DNA of 64,000 bases from positions 1,193,001 to 1,257,000 of the forward strand of contig NW_027331510.1 in the NCBI RefSeq assembly GCF_022965805.1, given 5' to 3'. Below, piece by piece: positions 26,601-36,753 of the stretch. The notes under the pieces were generated by a model. That model was not told where the DNA came from, ran no database searches, and saw only the letters and a list, made by a program, of their open reading frames with translations. Made by a program: the position numbers and the translations under genes. Positions within the stretch are counted from its first letter, which is position 1. Each line of letters starts with the position of its first letter. The DNA is from Primulina eburnea. Its lineage: Eukaryota > Streptophyta > Magnoliopsida > Lamiales > Gesneriaceae.

Positions 26601-26929
26601 TAATGGTTTAACAAATGGAGTGGTATTCAAATTTTCTTATTTGAAAACAGATTAATGTTCCACACACAGCTGCTGATAAAAATAATAATAACAGCTCCTT
26701 AGTTTCATTCTATAATTTCCCAATCGAAGCTCAACCATTCAATCTGCACACAATTCCCGTCAAAACGTACAATGAGCCAACGGATGACCGAAACCCTTAA
26801 TAAAAATCAAATATTGATAACGGCCCTCTCATTTAGGAATTAAAGTCGAGTCAAAAAAGAAAAAAATGAACCTGATAAAGAGTGGTGGAAATGAGCGACG
26901 AAGAAGAGTAACGGGAGCTTCGAGTCCAT
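23643..26929 (-). pseudogene. NCSTN: Internally deleted nicastrin-like locus (gamma-secretase subunit relic)
   Basis: Minus-strand pieces that match nicastrin are: a signal-peptide exon (26929-26872, MDSKLPLLFFVAHFHHSLS); exon 2 (about 26350-26235, with EKSMYTQIDGYPCVRLLN); exon 3 (26155-26041, with NPGRGKVVTPIVQFKN); an exon ending at 25010 (LEDFHSAFANKFYHSHLDDL); 24913-24481; and 23907-23643, ending in a membrane segment and ALKQD. Plant nicastrin is about 670 aa. Here the roughly 300 residues between exon 3 and LEDF, the aminopeptidase-like core, have no visible exons; only a decayed trace near 25660-25690 and 25210-25235 remains. Exons 1 and 2 also do not join in frame with any visible acceptor. 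The C-terminal half (about 260 codons) is intact and well spliced, so a truncated product cannot be excluded. Confidence 0.8.
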
Positions 26930-28443
26930 GACGTAGCGTTCAGTTAACGGTAAGAAAAATGACTGGAAGATTGAAACTTGAAATCCCTAGGCCATGGAAT
27001 CCAAACTGAAGATTCACAAGTATCAAATTGATCATTTGTGCTACTTCTCAGTCAAATATTGTCGGTTGCACAGACTACAAAACTATTCCGTCGAGTTTAA
27101 TCGCAATCGGCCCTTTACTGAAGCTCTAGCCTGTTGGTTGTGTGACCCGTGATGATAAAAGTTTATAATAAAGATATTTAAGGGCCAATTTCCTTCCTTC
27201 AAAACCCCATGGTTCTTCTCTCCAATTTCCTTCTTTCCAAAGTTTTAGCCAAAAAGTTATATTAGCTTATTTGAATTTTAGAGTTATCCAAACCTTTGAT
27301 CTTTAATAATAATAGATTTTTTTTAAACCTTAGAATTCGTAGTCATTATATTTGACGCAATATTTTACAAACCAAACCGATTGAGAGATTATCATCCTCT
27401 TTGTCGGGCTCCACAATCACTTACAAATTCATAACATATTATTGATTATCGTTTCAATACTAAATCATCCCACATGCAGCTCAACTAATTTATTGATATA
27501 TTTTTTTCCATTTATTGGCACCAAGCTATATATTGACTTACAAGAAACCAAACAAATTAATTATCAACCACGCCAGACCTGCTGACTTTGCCTAAAATGC
27601 TTTTGAGCTGCCACATTACAAGCTGCTGGAGCATTACAATCGTCCTTCAACATAATTTCATCATTTCCTCCGTAAATTATAACCAAAATAGCTTCCATAA
27701 CACAACCTAACAGGGGGATAGAAGAAATTCGAAGCTTTTTTTCCTTTCTATCCATGCCTTAAGTAGATAGAATTAATATGTCACACCAGCGGAAAAAGTT
27801 CTGGAATATATGATTCTTTTTATCCTCTTTTTTTTTAATCAAAACATGAGAGTAATTTTGACAAGGGAAGTTGAATGTGGATTAATATTGGGTAGATTTG
27901 GAGTAGAAAATGTTCAATAAATAGAGACTTTAGCGTTTCAACTTTTCTTGGTTGACAAGCTTTGAAATGCTCAACCACGTGTGTACTCCATTTGAGAGCT
28001 AGACACGACTCCAAAATGACACCACCATTCCATAATGGAAGTAGAGAATTGTTGTTATTGGTCATGTGTATACGATCAACATTATTTTCTTTCGCCCCAC
28101 ATATATTATATTATGGCATGAGGTATAATCTGTGTACAATATTACGTGCGAATAAAACATTAAATTATTATACTTTATTATTTCACTTAATCGTTTGGTT
28201 AGAGATTAGAATTATTTATATATATAGATTTAATACTTGTTTGATCATCGATCTCATTGCTCGAACCAAACAATATGATATATTAAAGAACTCCCTATCA
28301 TTCTTTTCACTACATAATATAAATATATTGTAGTTGTTATTCTATAAGAGATGAGATTTCAGACACCCTTTGGTAACCGTTTTAGCTACTTTTGTATGCG
28401 CACTCGAATATTCATTCATGAAGCTCTTTCAATTGAGAGGGTT
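26930..28443. other. AT-rich spacer, no confident gene
   Basis: Upstream flank of the nicastrin-like locus. A 63-codon ATG ORF on the minus strand (27755-27564) has a basic start, one hydrophobic segment and three Cys, but matches nothing I recognise and has no codon or splice support. No RNA gene or complete element is seen before the TRIM at 28444. Confidence 0.35.
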
Positions 28444-28455
28444 TGTGATACCCTT

Positions 28456-28498
28456 GTCCCACATCGAAAAAAACAAAGATTTAAAATGAGTTTATAAT
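28456..28498 (+). promoter_or_regulatory. snRNA-type USE plus TATA in TRIM 5' LTR
   Basis: GTCCCACATCG (28456-28466) is a perfect match to the plant snRNA upstream sequence element RTCCCACATCG. A TATA-like TTTATAAT follows at 28491-28498 after 24 nt. In plant snRNA genes, the shorter USE-TATA spacing (about 23-26 nt) goes with RNA polymerase III and the longer with polymerase II. The motif and spacing are seen; promoter activity is inferred. Confidence 0.5.
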
Positions 28499-28859
28499 GG
28501 CTTACAATGGACTTCTATAGCAACTTGGGTTAATCATTTTCGTAAAGCGAGGACGAATACTAGTAGTTGCTATAGGATCCCATTGTGCAGTCACGCAGCC
28601 GCGGGCCCGGGCTCGGGACGTGACAGAATGGTATCAGAGCCGGTCACCGGCATGAAACACCGGGAAATAAGTGCTATGCGGGACAAAGTGCTACGTGCAT
28701 GGGAGCCACCTCTTGAACCTGCGGGGCAAAATGCTACATGACGGGAGCCACCTCTTGAACATGTAGGAGCCACCTCTAGATTCTCGGTGCTGGTGGATCG
28801 AGAGGTCAGGCCGCGACGAGGACGTCGCGTTTTGAAGGAGGGGTGATTGTGATACCCTT

Positions 28860-28902
28860 GTCCCACATCGAAAAAAACAAATATTTAAAATGAGTTTATA
28901 AT
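28860..28902 (+). promoter_or_regulatory. snRNA-type USE plus TATA in TRIM 3' LTR
   Basis: This second copy has GTCCCACATCG at 28860-28870 and TTTATAAT at 28895-28902, again with 24 nt between. It lies just left of the nested solo LTR, so any transcript starting here would run into that insertion. Confidence 0.5.
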
Positions 28903-28957
28903 GGCTTACAATGGACTTCTATAACAACTTGGGTTAATCATTTTCGTAAAGCGATGA

Positions 28958-30374
28958 TGATAAGTGCATTTTATGCACTTAAATTATCTTTATAATTCAT
29001 ACAGATTGTTAGTCTTTTTGGGCAGAATTATGCGTCTGTGTTGTTTTTGGTGTGATTGCAGGAATCTAGGTGCGGATACAACACGTGCGTAAAAACGAGC
29101 CAAAATGGCGCCTAGGAGAAGAAGTGGGAGCAATGCCTCGAAGGGTGGAATGCAGCAAGTCTAGCGCACATGCGCGACTTATTCCCGCGCACAGTGCGCG
29201 CAACTGGCAGAATTGCAGAAAGATTGGCGCATCTGCGTCCCAAAAGACGCGCACATGCGCGACCCATACAGAGAGTTCAGCGCATATGCGCCACTCAAGC
29301 CGCGCATATGCGCGAGAGACAACAGCGACAACCCGAGAGCGCATATGCGCCGCGCAAGACGAAAGGCAAAGCACAGGAGCCACGCGCATATGCGCGAGTC
29401 TGAGCCGCGCATATGCGCGCGGCGCGAGCTTTCAGACATAAATACGTTTCGGCGTGTTCTTTTTAGGGGATCCCGAAATATTTTAGAAGCAGCCGCCATC
29501 AGAGAGTGCGAAGGAAACACAAGAGCCAACGACGGAACGCGAAGAACGGAGACCGGAGACGCTAAATCCGGACACGGAGACGCACTTTTATCTCCTTTCA
29601 ACACGTTTCTAATTCGGTTCTTTGTTTTTACGTTTTTAATGATTACAAACAAGTTTTGTGGTGATTTAAATTCGAGCATGAACTAATTTTATTTTCTAGA
29701 GATTGATGTAGTCGTGGTTGAACCTATGTGAACGACGATTTGAATTTTCATTGAATTATTTCATCGTGTTTATTTGTGATCTCTTGTTTTTAATGCTTTT
29801 GAATTACTGACCATAATTCGATTGATTACATAATTGAAATCTAACACTCGACAGAGGGGATTGAAATTAGGACAGAAGAAATCACATCGTTAGATATTTA
29901 TAACGTGCAAAAGACGTATAACTCTGACGAATCCATAAAAGAACCTTGTGTAGATTTATTACGTGTTACGTGATTTTTAATATACATATTAAAATCAGTA
30001 ATAGGTGGTACATTTCTATTTATCACTCGATATAGGGAATAAAAAATATTGTGAGTTCTTGGTTAATACACATGGTGCAATTCAATTAAATGTTGATCAA
30101 TGTTAATTTAGCATAGGGGAGACTCGACGAAATCATATCTCTAGATTTATTTTCTCAGTGAATTTTCTGCTGTGTGCTAGAATTACAGGAATTGTTATTT
30201 TAATTTGAATTGATTCCAAACCAACTATTTGATTATTTAAATAAAGTTGAGCTATGTCAATTATGGTAATTAATATACAGTTTTAAATATTTACTCTTCG
30301 TGGGATCGATATCCGTACTCTAACCAGTACTAAAACTTGACACCGTATACTTGCGGTAGTGAAAATACGCAACA
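28958..30374 (+). mobile_element. Solo LTR, Athila/Tat-like gypsy type, nested in the TRIM 3' LTR
   Basis: The 1417-bp unit starts TGATAAGTGCA and ends ATACGCAACA. The flanking 5-mers are gatga (28953-28957) and gagga (30375-30379), a target duplication with one change; the uninterrupted TRIM 5' LTR reads gagga at this point. The end region (gacaccgtatacttgcggta) resembles the LTR ends of Athila/Tat gypsy elements as I know them. The interior holds an array of GCGCATATGCGC palindromes at 29164-29418. No internal domain remains. Confidence 0.85.
29164..29418. repeat. Array of GCGCATATGCGC palindromes
   Basis: Five perfect 12-bp palindromes lie at 29280, 29302, 29339, 29384 and 29407. Two one-base variants (GCGCACATGCGC) lie at 29164 and 29249, with further partial copies. 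They sit in the GC-rich part of the solo LTR. The overlapping ORFs on both strands are by-products of this CpG-rich repeat. Confidence 0.9.
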
Positions 30375-30452
30375 GAGGACGAATACGAAGTAGTTGCTAT
30401 AGGATCCCATTATGCAGTCACGCAGCCGCGGGTCCGGGCTCGGGACGTGACA

Positions 30453-32512
30453 GGGTTGATTAAATTGCCACTTCTTACCTGGAAGAGGGTTCTGCAAAAA
30501 TTTATGGAGTGGTTTATACCCAGCAAGAAGTGCTCTCTTCACAAAAATGGAGAAGCTTTAAAGGCTTAACATGATCAGAAAAACCCTGAGAGATTTTTTT
30601 TTAAAAAAAAAGAAGTTATTTTTTGTTTGAGAAGAAACGGGTGGAATTAAGCTTGATCTTTTGCTGTTCTTTTTTCTTTGTTTCTATTTCTACAAGCATA
30701 TATAACAAGTTGATGTGATTGTTTTTCTCACTCGGTCCAGTTTTATAAATTTGCATTAATTATTTAGGAATAAAAAATGTGCTTATATTAATTTTAATAC
30801 ATTCATATTCAACCCAAAAGATTTATCTGGCACACACAAACAACACAACTCATTATGTTCAAATATATATGACATCAAGCTTTGTAAACTTAATTAATAA
30901 GATCTTCGTGAAAATATCTTACGAGTATATATCTTGAATTTTTTAAACCATGACCAACGAAGTTATATATTTTTTTAATCTTTATCCTATAAAAACATCC
31001 TAATAAAACAAATTATCACATCATTAAATAACGTTTGGTAAACAATCCCAAATTAGGAATCATATAAGACACAACGTACAATACGGGTGAATAATAACAT
31101 GATGACTTATGTAGGGGTAAAAAAATGCGCAAATATTTTTTTTATCCACTAACTTTTCCTACTTTATGTTTTGGTTTATTAAATTTTCAATTTTTGATTT
31201 TTATTTGCTAGCTTTTATGTTTTGTGCTTTCAATTCATTTTGTCATAATACTGATGAATCGGAAATGTTGATGTAGCATCGAAAATGCTAACATAACATC
31301 ATAAAATTCTGACGTGACATTGGAAATTACTCAATTGTCTAATGACATGTCAACGCAAGTCAACAATATTCAGGCTAAAATAAACGATAATATACCAAAA
31401 TAAAACTTGAAAAGTTTAATGAACAAAAACCTAAAATTAGACAAGTTGAGAGACCAAAAACAATGCATATATATGGCAACACATACATCAACCAATATGC
31501 AAGATTTAATTTTCTCCATGATTTATTGAGGGCTAGTCACTGAAACTGCTATACCCGGCCATGAAATTTTTGACAATATTGCCACAGCAAAACAATTTTG
31601 CTATGAACAAACTGAGATATATATCCATCACTACTATTCTGTCATCATTAGTTATTACATTTTTATAATTTTCATACCAGAAGAATGACCATTTCTAATC
31701 TGCCAAGAATGATAGAGTTGTTTCTCATGAAAATTCACGCGCAAAGAGAAGTTTATATCGAAGATCTTTTTCACCGAAATCGAAAAGTTCACTAGTAAAC
31801 TTAAGCTATAATGAACTAAAAAATATATTGAATAAATTAGTAGAAACAAGATAACGTTTAGTTTGTGTTTGCGTGATGCAATTGAGTAAACATATACATG
31901 TGAAACCAAAGTCATGATTGCCTAAAAATATTCAAGCATCAAGGTAGAAAGAGACCTGATATATTAGTTACATTTTACTCTCTTGATACCCAAATTCATT
32001 TGTTCCAAAAGATATACTTGAATCTCATGTAGGTCACTAATGCTTAAGAGTGATCATAATACTGATTCAAGAGACTAATATGTACGTACGCACACACAAA
32101 TAAGAAAAGAATATAAGAATTTCACATTTTTGTCATAAACCTGAAAAGCAAAATATTAGTTAGTACTGTTGGAAATAGTAGCAAAATCATGAGAATGCAG
32201 TGTCTCTAATATATACGTATTGATAATATAATAAATAATCACATCTATTAATTAAAAATCTTATAAAAAATTTTCCTGAGAAGTTAACTGCATAAATTGC
32301 CGTGTCGCGTAAATCTGCCAATGAATTGGACAAATAATAGTATAACTTGTATTCCAGTAGGGTTCAACCAAGAAATTAAACAGTATCAAATCCCACAAAG
32401 ACACAAAGTCAGATTACTTTTCCTTTTCAAATATTGTCATTTCAACATCTTTTAAAAAAAAAAAAAAAACAACAACAACAAAGAAAGAAACCATCAATCT
32501 TGTGTACGTATT
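30453..32512. other. AT-rich spacer with an inverted-repeat element
   Basis: No confident gene. At about 31145-31475 the two ends (left aacttttcctactttatg..., right ...ctcaacttgtctaattttagg on the other strand) look like arms of a degenerate inverted-repeat, MITE-like element. A possible donor (cttccag|gtaagaag, minus strand, near 30475) follows a short open frame that has no ATG. The ERF 3' UTR occupies the last ~100-200 bp. Confidence 0.35.
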
Positions 32513-33040
32513 TCACTTACTGGTAGTTGAACTCTCGGATAAAAGCTCCTCCAACAAGTCAGATCCCAAGTCTTCAAGAATAACCATTTCTTCTTGACTG
32601 ACTCGTTTCTTTTTACCACTCCTTTGTGTTTTCGTGGTCGCGCTTAGTACTTTGTGTGATTCCTTCAAGGTTTTAGCTGGTGACGAGCCCTCTTTGCAAC
32701 TGTAATTCATCTTCTCAAGTGATTCCATTACTTGTTCTAAAGGGAAGTTGAGAGGGACCGTGGATCCACGCATGGCATACGCGGCTTGATCGTAAGCCAA
32801 TGCGGCTTCCTCTGCTGTACTGAATGTTCCGAGCCAAACCCTAGCTCCATTCCTAGTGGAATCCCGAATCTCTGCTGCGTACCTTCCCCATGGCCGTTTT
32901 CGAACACCGAGATATCGTTTTTCAGTTTTAATTTCTGATTTCTCAGCTGTGTCTGATGGGGAAGTTTCAGGTAGGTTGAAAATACTGAACGACTCAATCT
33001 CTTTATAGATACCTTCTTGTCTGAATGGTGAAGGATCCAT
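32513..33040 (-). CDS. AP2/ERF transcription factor, group IX (ERF1/ERF15-like)
   Basis: A single intronless ORF of 175 aa runs from the ATG at 33040 ([10 protein letters not shown]); a longer frame upstream has no ATG. One AP2 domain spans about residues 42-100 ([32 protein letters not shown]). The C terminus carries the acidic motif [12 protein letters not shown], typical of group IXc activators. By family knowledge these bind GCC-box promoters and mediate ethylene, jasmonate and pathogen responses in the nucleus. The basic stretch KKKR near residue 150 could be the nuclear signal. The second position of the usual YRGVR motif is Leu (YLGVR, residue 44). The small size and lack of introns are normal for this group. 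Confidence 0.93.
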   Translation of the reverse strand: MDPSPFRQEGIYKEIESFSIFNLPETSPSDTAEKSEIKTEKRYLGVRKRPWGRYAAEIRDSTRNGARVWLGTFSTAEEAALAYDQAAYAMRGSTVPLNFPLEQVMESLEKMNYSCKEGSSPAKTLKESHKVLSATTKTQRSGKKKRVSQEEMVILEDLGSDLLEELLSESSTTSK

Positions 33041-33113
33041 TTTTTGGCCCAAAAAGATAGAGACATAGGTGTGGAATGGTGGGGGAAGAGACGAGAGTGA
33101 TCAAAGGGTTTGG

Positions 33114-33122
33114 AATTTATAG
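33114..33122 (-). promoter_or_regulatory. TATA box of the ERF gene
   Basis: CTATAAATT on the minus strand lies about 75 bp upstream of the ATG. This fits a transcription start near 33085 and a leader of about 45 nt, rich in C and T. Confidence 0.6.
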
Positions 33123-36100
33123 TATAAAGAATCCAAGATTCTATCAGACAACTATTATTTGTGGGCTTCCGTCTTTGCAAAATTGGGTTTTTTTTAAGGT
33201 AGAAATCTTCCACTATATCTTGTGGCGGGACAATAATGCACATCGATCCTTGTTTGGAATGAACATATTATTCTCTATCCAAAAAAATTTGTGCCGTCTA
33301 CATTCGTAAATAGTTATCCTATTTCCATTTTTTTGAAAGAGCGAACTTGTAAATATTTTATGTTGAACTTCTAGATGGTTATAAAATTAAAATTAAATAT
33401 CAAGGCTTTTTACATTTACATTCGTATGATTTTCAGGGAAAAAAAAAGACACTTATATTGAAAGAATGGGTACTGATAATTTTCGGTAAACGTACAGTTT
33501 CTCTAAACAAATAGTTGCCACATCAAATTAAACTCAAACATTTGCAGTAGAAATTTCATTTCTTTTCCTTCGAATCTATTTATCTGTCTGTCGCTCAAAG
33601 GAATGAATTGTAATTATTAATAAAAAAAAAAAAAAACTGCAACTAAGACTATGAAGATTATATTTTCAGGCCAGCTGATCGATCTGTTTTTGGGAAGAGT
33701 CGTCCCACATATAATAATATATATATATTGCAAGTATAAGAAGTATAGATACAAAATATTCTTTTTCAAATCTTCTGAATTCATAAGGTGATCTATGTCG
33801 AGTATTCTTACATTCTTGCTACAAAATCTTTCAATTAGAATTTCCCACTTAATTTTGTTTCTTATTAGAGAGTTAAAATTCTAGAGCTTTCGAAATTTAT
33901 TTGAATAAATGTCAAATTGGCATATTAATTATATTGTAACATTTTAAGAGGAAACAAAATAATTTGACTTCTTTCAGGAGAAGGGAGGCAAATTAATTAA
34001 TAGAAAGAGCCAAACATTTATTTATTAGCAAGTCTTATGTTTAATGGCGAACATGGACCAAACTCTAACCTTTCCCTGGATCGGTTAAATTTGGTCTTCA
34101 ACATTTTTTTCATTTTTAAGTTAAATAAATTAAATCAGCATATCGATTTTATTTTATTTATTTTTTAGTTTTAGTTTTAGTTTTACTTTTACTTTTAGTT
34201 AGTGTGAGAACTGGGGAAATCAAACGTTGTGTAAAACCCCATGAAATATTAATAGATGTTTAACCTAATGTGTTTTTAAAATATTATAACCTCATATTTT
34301 ATTTAATAAAAATAATAAATTAAACGTCACCCCTGTGGAGATATAAAGTCAAGACCTTGACCCTGTCTTGTCCTCTTCCGTCGGCGGACGCCACCCTATC
34401 ATCTTTATTAAGAAAGGGACCCACTTTAGTACATCTTTTGATATAATTATATATATTTGCCTATTTCGTAGACCTAGGCTTTCTTGATTTTCAAAAATAA
34501 TATAATATAATATAAAAATAAAAATGTATCCCTCTTGAATTTTGTAGCCACAGAGCAGAGCAAGAGATTTTTTTGACTAAGAGTACAACCCTATTCATCC
34601 GGATAAATTATGAAAGTAATTTAATTATAATATCGAGGTTGTAATTGAATGAAATGGATTTAAACTTATTTGATTGTTTGAAGGAATTTTTGTTGAATGT
34701 ATTTCGAATTCATCCCATGTAATCCATTTATAAGATGCAACAATAGTATGTTATAGATATATTTCATTTGAAATCCATGGATCGATTTTCTTTTTGAATC
34801 AAATTATTTTATCCAAGCGCGTGCATCCTTAGTATTCTTCTATATATTGGATCTTTCAAACATAGAAAACCGACCAACATATTAAAATAAAAATTAGATA
34901 TGTGTGTGTGTGTGTAGGACAAAACATATATATATCAAAAAATAGTAACAGCGTGTATATTTCGAAAAATCAAAAGAGAGATCCAAGGTTATTGACATGA
35001 ATGTCGATATATATATATAAAATGAATGGTGTTAAAAGATGAAGAGCTACTGAGAAATATATAAAAAGCGTTATGATATATATAACTCCAATAGCTTTAC
35101 TTTATGTACAGTAATATGATTTATTTTATAAATAATTAAACTTTTTGAGGTCAGTGTGATGCCGGGGAAGAATTTAGTTAGTTTCTCACAAGTCTTCTTC
35201 TGTCGGCGGATGCCAATGGCCAAATTAAAAGTTGATGTCTAGAGCTGGCCTGCAGTCACATGCATTTCGGAGTACATCTACAGTTGAGTTATTTATAAGC
35301 TAAGTGATTCTATCTACGAAATGACATGGAGTTTCGAAAGATAATTAGGACACCAAATTGGAAACAGAAAAGAATCAATAATATCACATAAAATATTAGA
35401 GCTATCTTGTATATATGAATCAGTTAGCTGGTCTATGGTTAATTAATTATTATATTTGACAGATCATAACCTTACTTTTTCTAACATTTCTTTTGCATGC
35501 CGTGATCAATGAGGAAGAGCATGCTGGTTCTTTTTCCTGGAATAGTTTGTTATAATCAATTGAATTTCCAACTCGAAATTTTTTTTAATAAAAAAATGCA
35601 ATTTCATTAATTATTCAAAGAATTACAATAATTAATCTTCCAAAATTTCAATCAAACAAGACGTAAAAACGAGCAGCTCTAGAAAAAGTATGCTCAGCTA
35701 TAGTACTTCATATATATGTCACGGGTTCACATACAATTTGTTTAATAAACAGTTTAAAAGTCCATTCCACATAACTTGACGTACAATTAATCATGTATAT
35801 ACTTGAGTTTGACTATCGAACTATCGAAACTCGACTCAAGACCGGTCAAACTCGACTCAAACCCATGCTCGAATTTTGACAGAGCTTGAGTCCAGCATCT
35901 ACACCCCTAATGTAGACTAGTAACATGGATACTGTTAGTTAGTATGGACAACACATATATGTAGGCTGTCATTGTATGTATGAAGAAAGAAAATTTGATA
36001 TGAAAATGTGTATGCAAGTAATTAGTACCTATCATGTGTTTACCAAAGTTCATCCATTTTTCTAGAAACACAAACACGAAGGTAATATATATAACACAGA

Positions 36101-36668
36101 AGCCGCCGATAGTAAACGACGACAAATTAAATCCCAGCTGCGTCAAAACTCGTGCATATTGACAGGAACTAAAGCTTCATTTTCTTGACAACGTACAATG
36201 TCAATAAAATACAATCATATTTGAAATTTCCATTTTTTATTACAATTTAAAATCGAAATTTCTTAAATTTATGGCCCGATCATAATAGCATCAAAACGGC
36301 CACAAATTGTCACGCTTTTGGGCTATGGCATTTAGTTTCATTTAAAAACAAGGCGTTTCGTAGTTTCGGACAATTTGAATATGGGGACAATATAATCACA
36401 ATAATTTCAAAGTACTCATACGTAAGAATTATATGGTCCTCATAAGCACAGTTGATTTTCAGAGAGTCTATATATACATGAAAATGAAGATGGGTAAATA
36501 TATATGGTCCATTGGGTCATCATGCCGGATTATAACCAAAATCTCCAGCTCATGTTGTTCAATTGATAGACATGTACCAAATTTCTATAAAGAAACCTCA
36601 TGTTTATTCAAGAGATGGATGACAATCTTTTCACTAGAAAAGAGTTGCGTTTCATTCCTCCTCAGTCT

Positions 36669-36671
<3 letters not shown>

Positions 36672-36751
<80 letters not shown>
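36672..36751. repeat. (TA)n microsatellite
   Basis: This is about 80 bp of perfect alternating TA. Confidence 0.97.

Positions 36752-36753
<2 letters not shown>

Larger units (their letters stand above)
28444..30452 (+). mobile_element. TRIM retroelement (short LTR element) with a nested insertion
   Basis: The 5' LTR is 28444-28625 (182 bp, TGTGATACCC...GTGACA). The 3' LTR starts at 28848 and, after the nested insertion, resumes at about 30380 and ends at 30452. A primer-binding site TGGTATCAGAGCC (initiator tRNA-Met type) lies at 28629-28641, and a purine tract (gaaggagggg) ends just before the 3' LTR. The internal region is only 222 bp and codes for nothing. A perfect 5-bp target duplication GGGTT flanks the element (28439-28443 and 30453-30457). 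Without the insertion it is about 590 bp. It depends on enzymes from another element. Confidence 0.93.

Noticed and set aside
27564..27755. 63-codon minus-strand ORF, possibly joined to an open frame near 30473-30557
   Set aside because: The upstream frame has no ATG and the joint would span the TRIM insertion. No family similarity is recognised, so it is left as unassigned spacer.
28444..28625. Cassandra-type TRIM with an embedded 5S RNA promoter
   Set aside because: The LTR starts in a similar way, but I see no 5S rRNA-like A, IE or C boxes. It is a different TRIM family.
29066..29686. Several overlapping ORFs of 77-166 codons on both strands
   Set aside because: They cover the GCGCATATGCGC array in a solo LTR, where the palindromic, stop-poor repeat opens all frames.
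34164..34200. TTTTAG/TTTTAC repeats that resemble an interstitial telomere repeat
   Set aside because: The unit is TTTTAG, not TTTAGGG, and the run is short and impure. It is simple-sequence drift.
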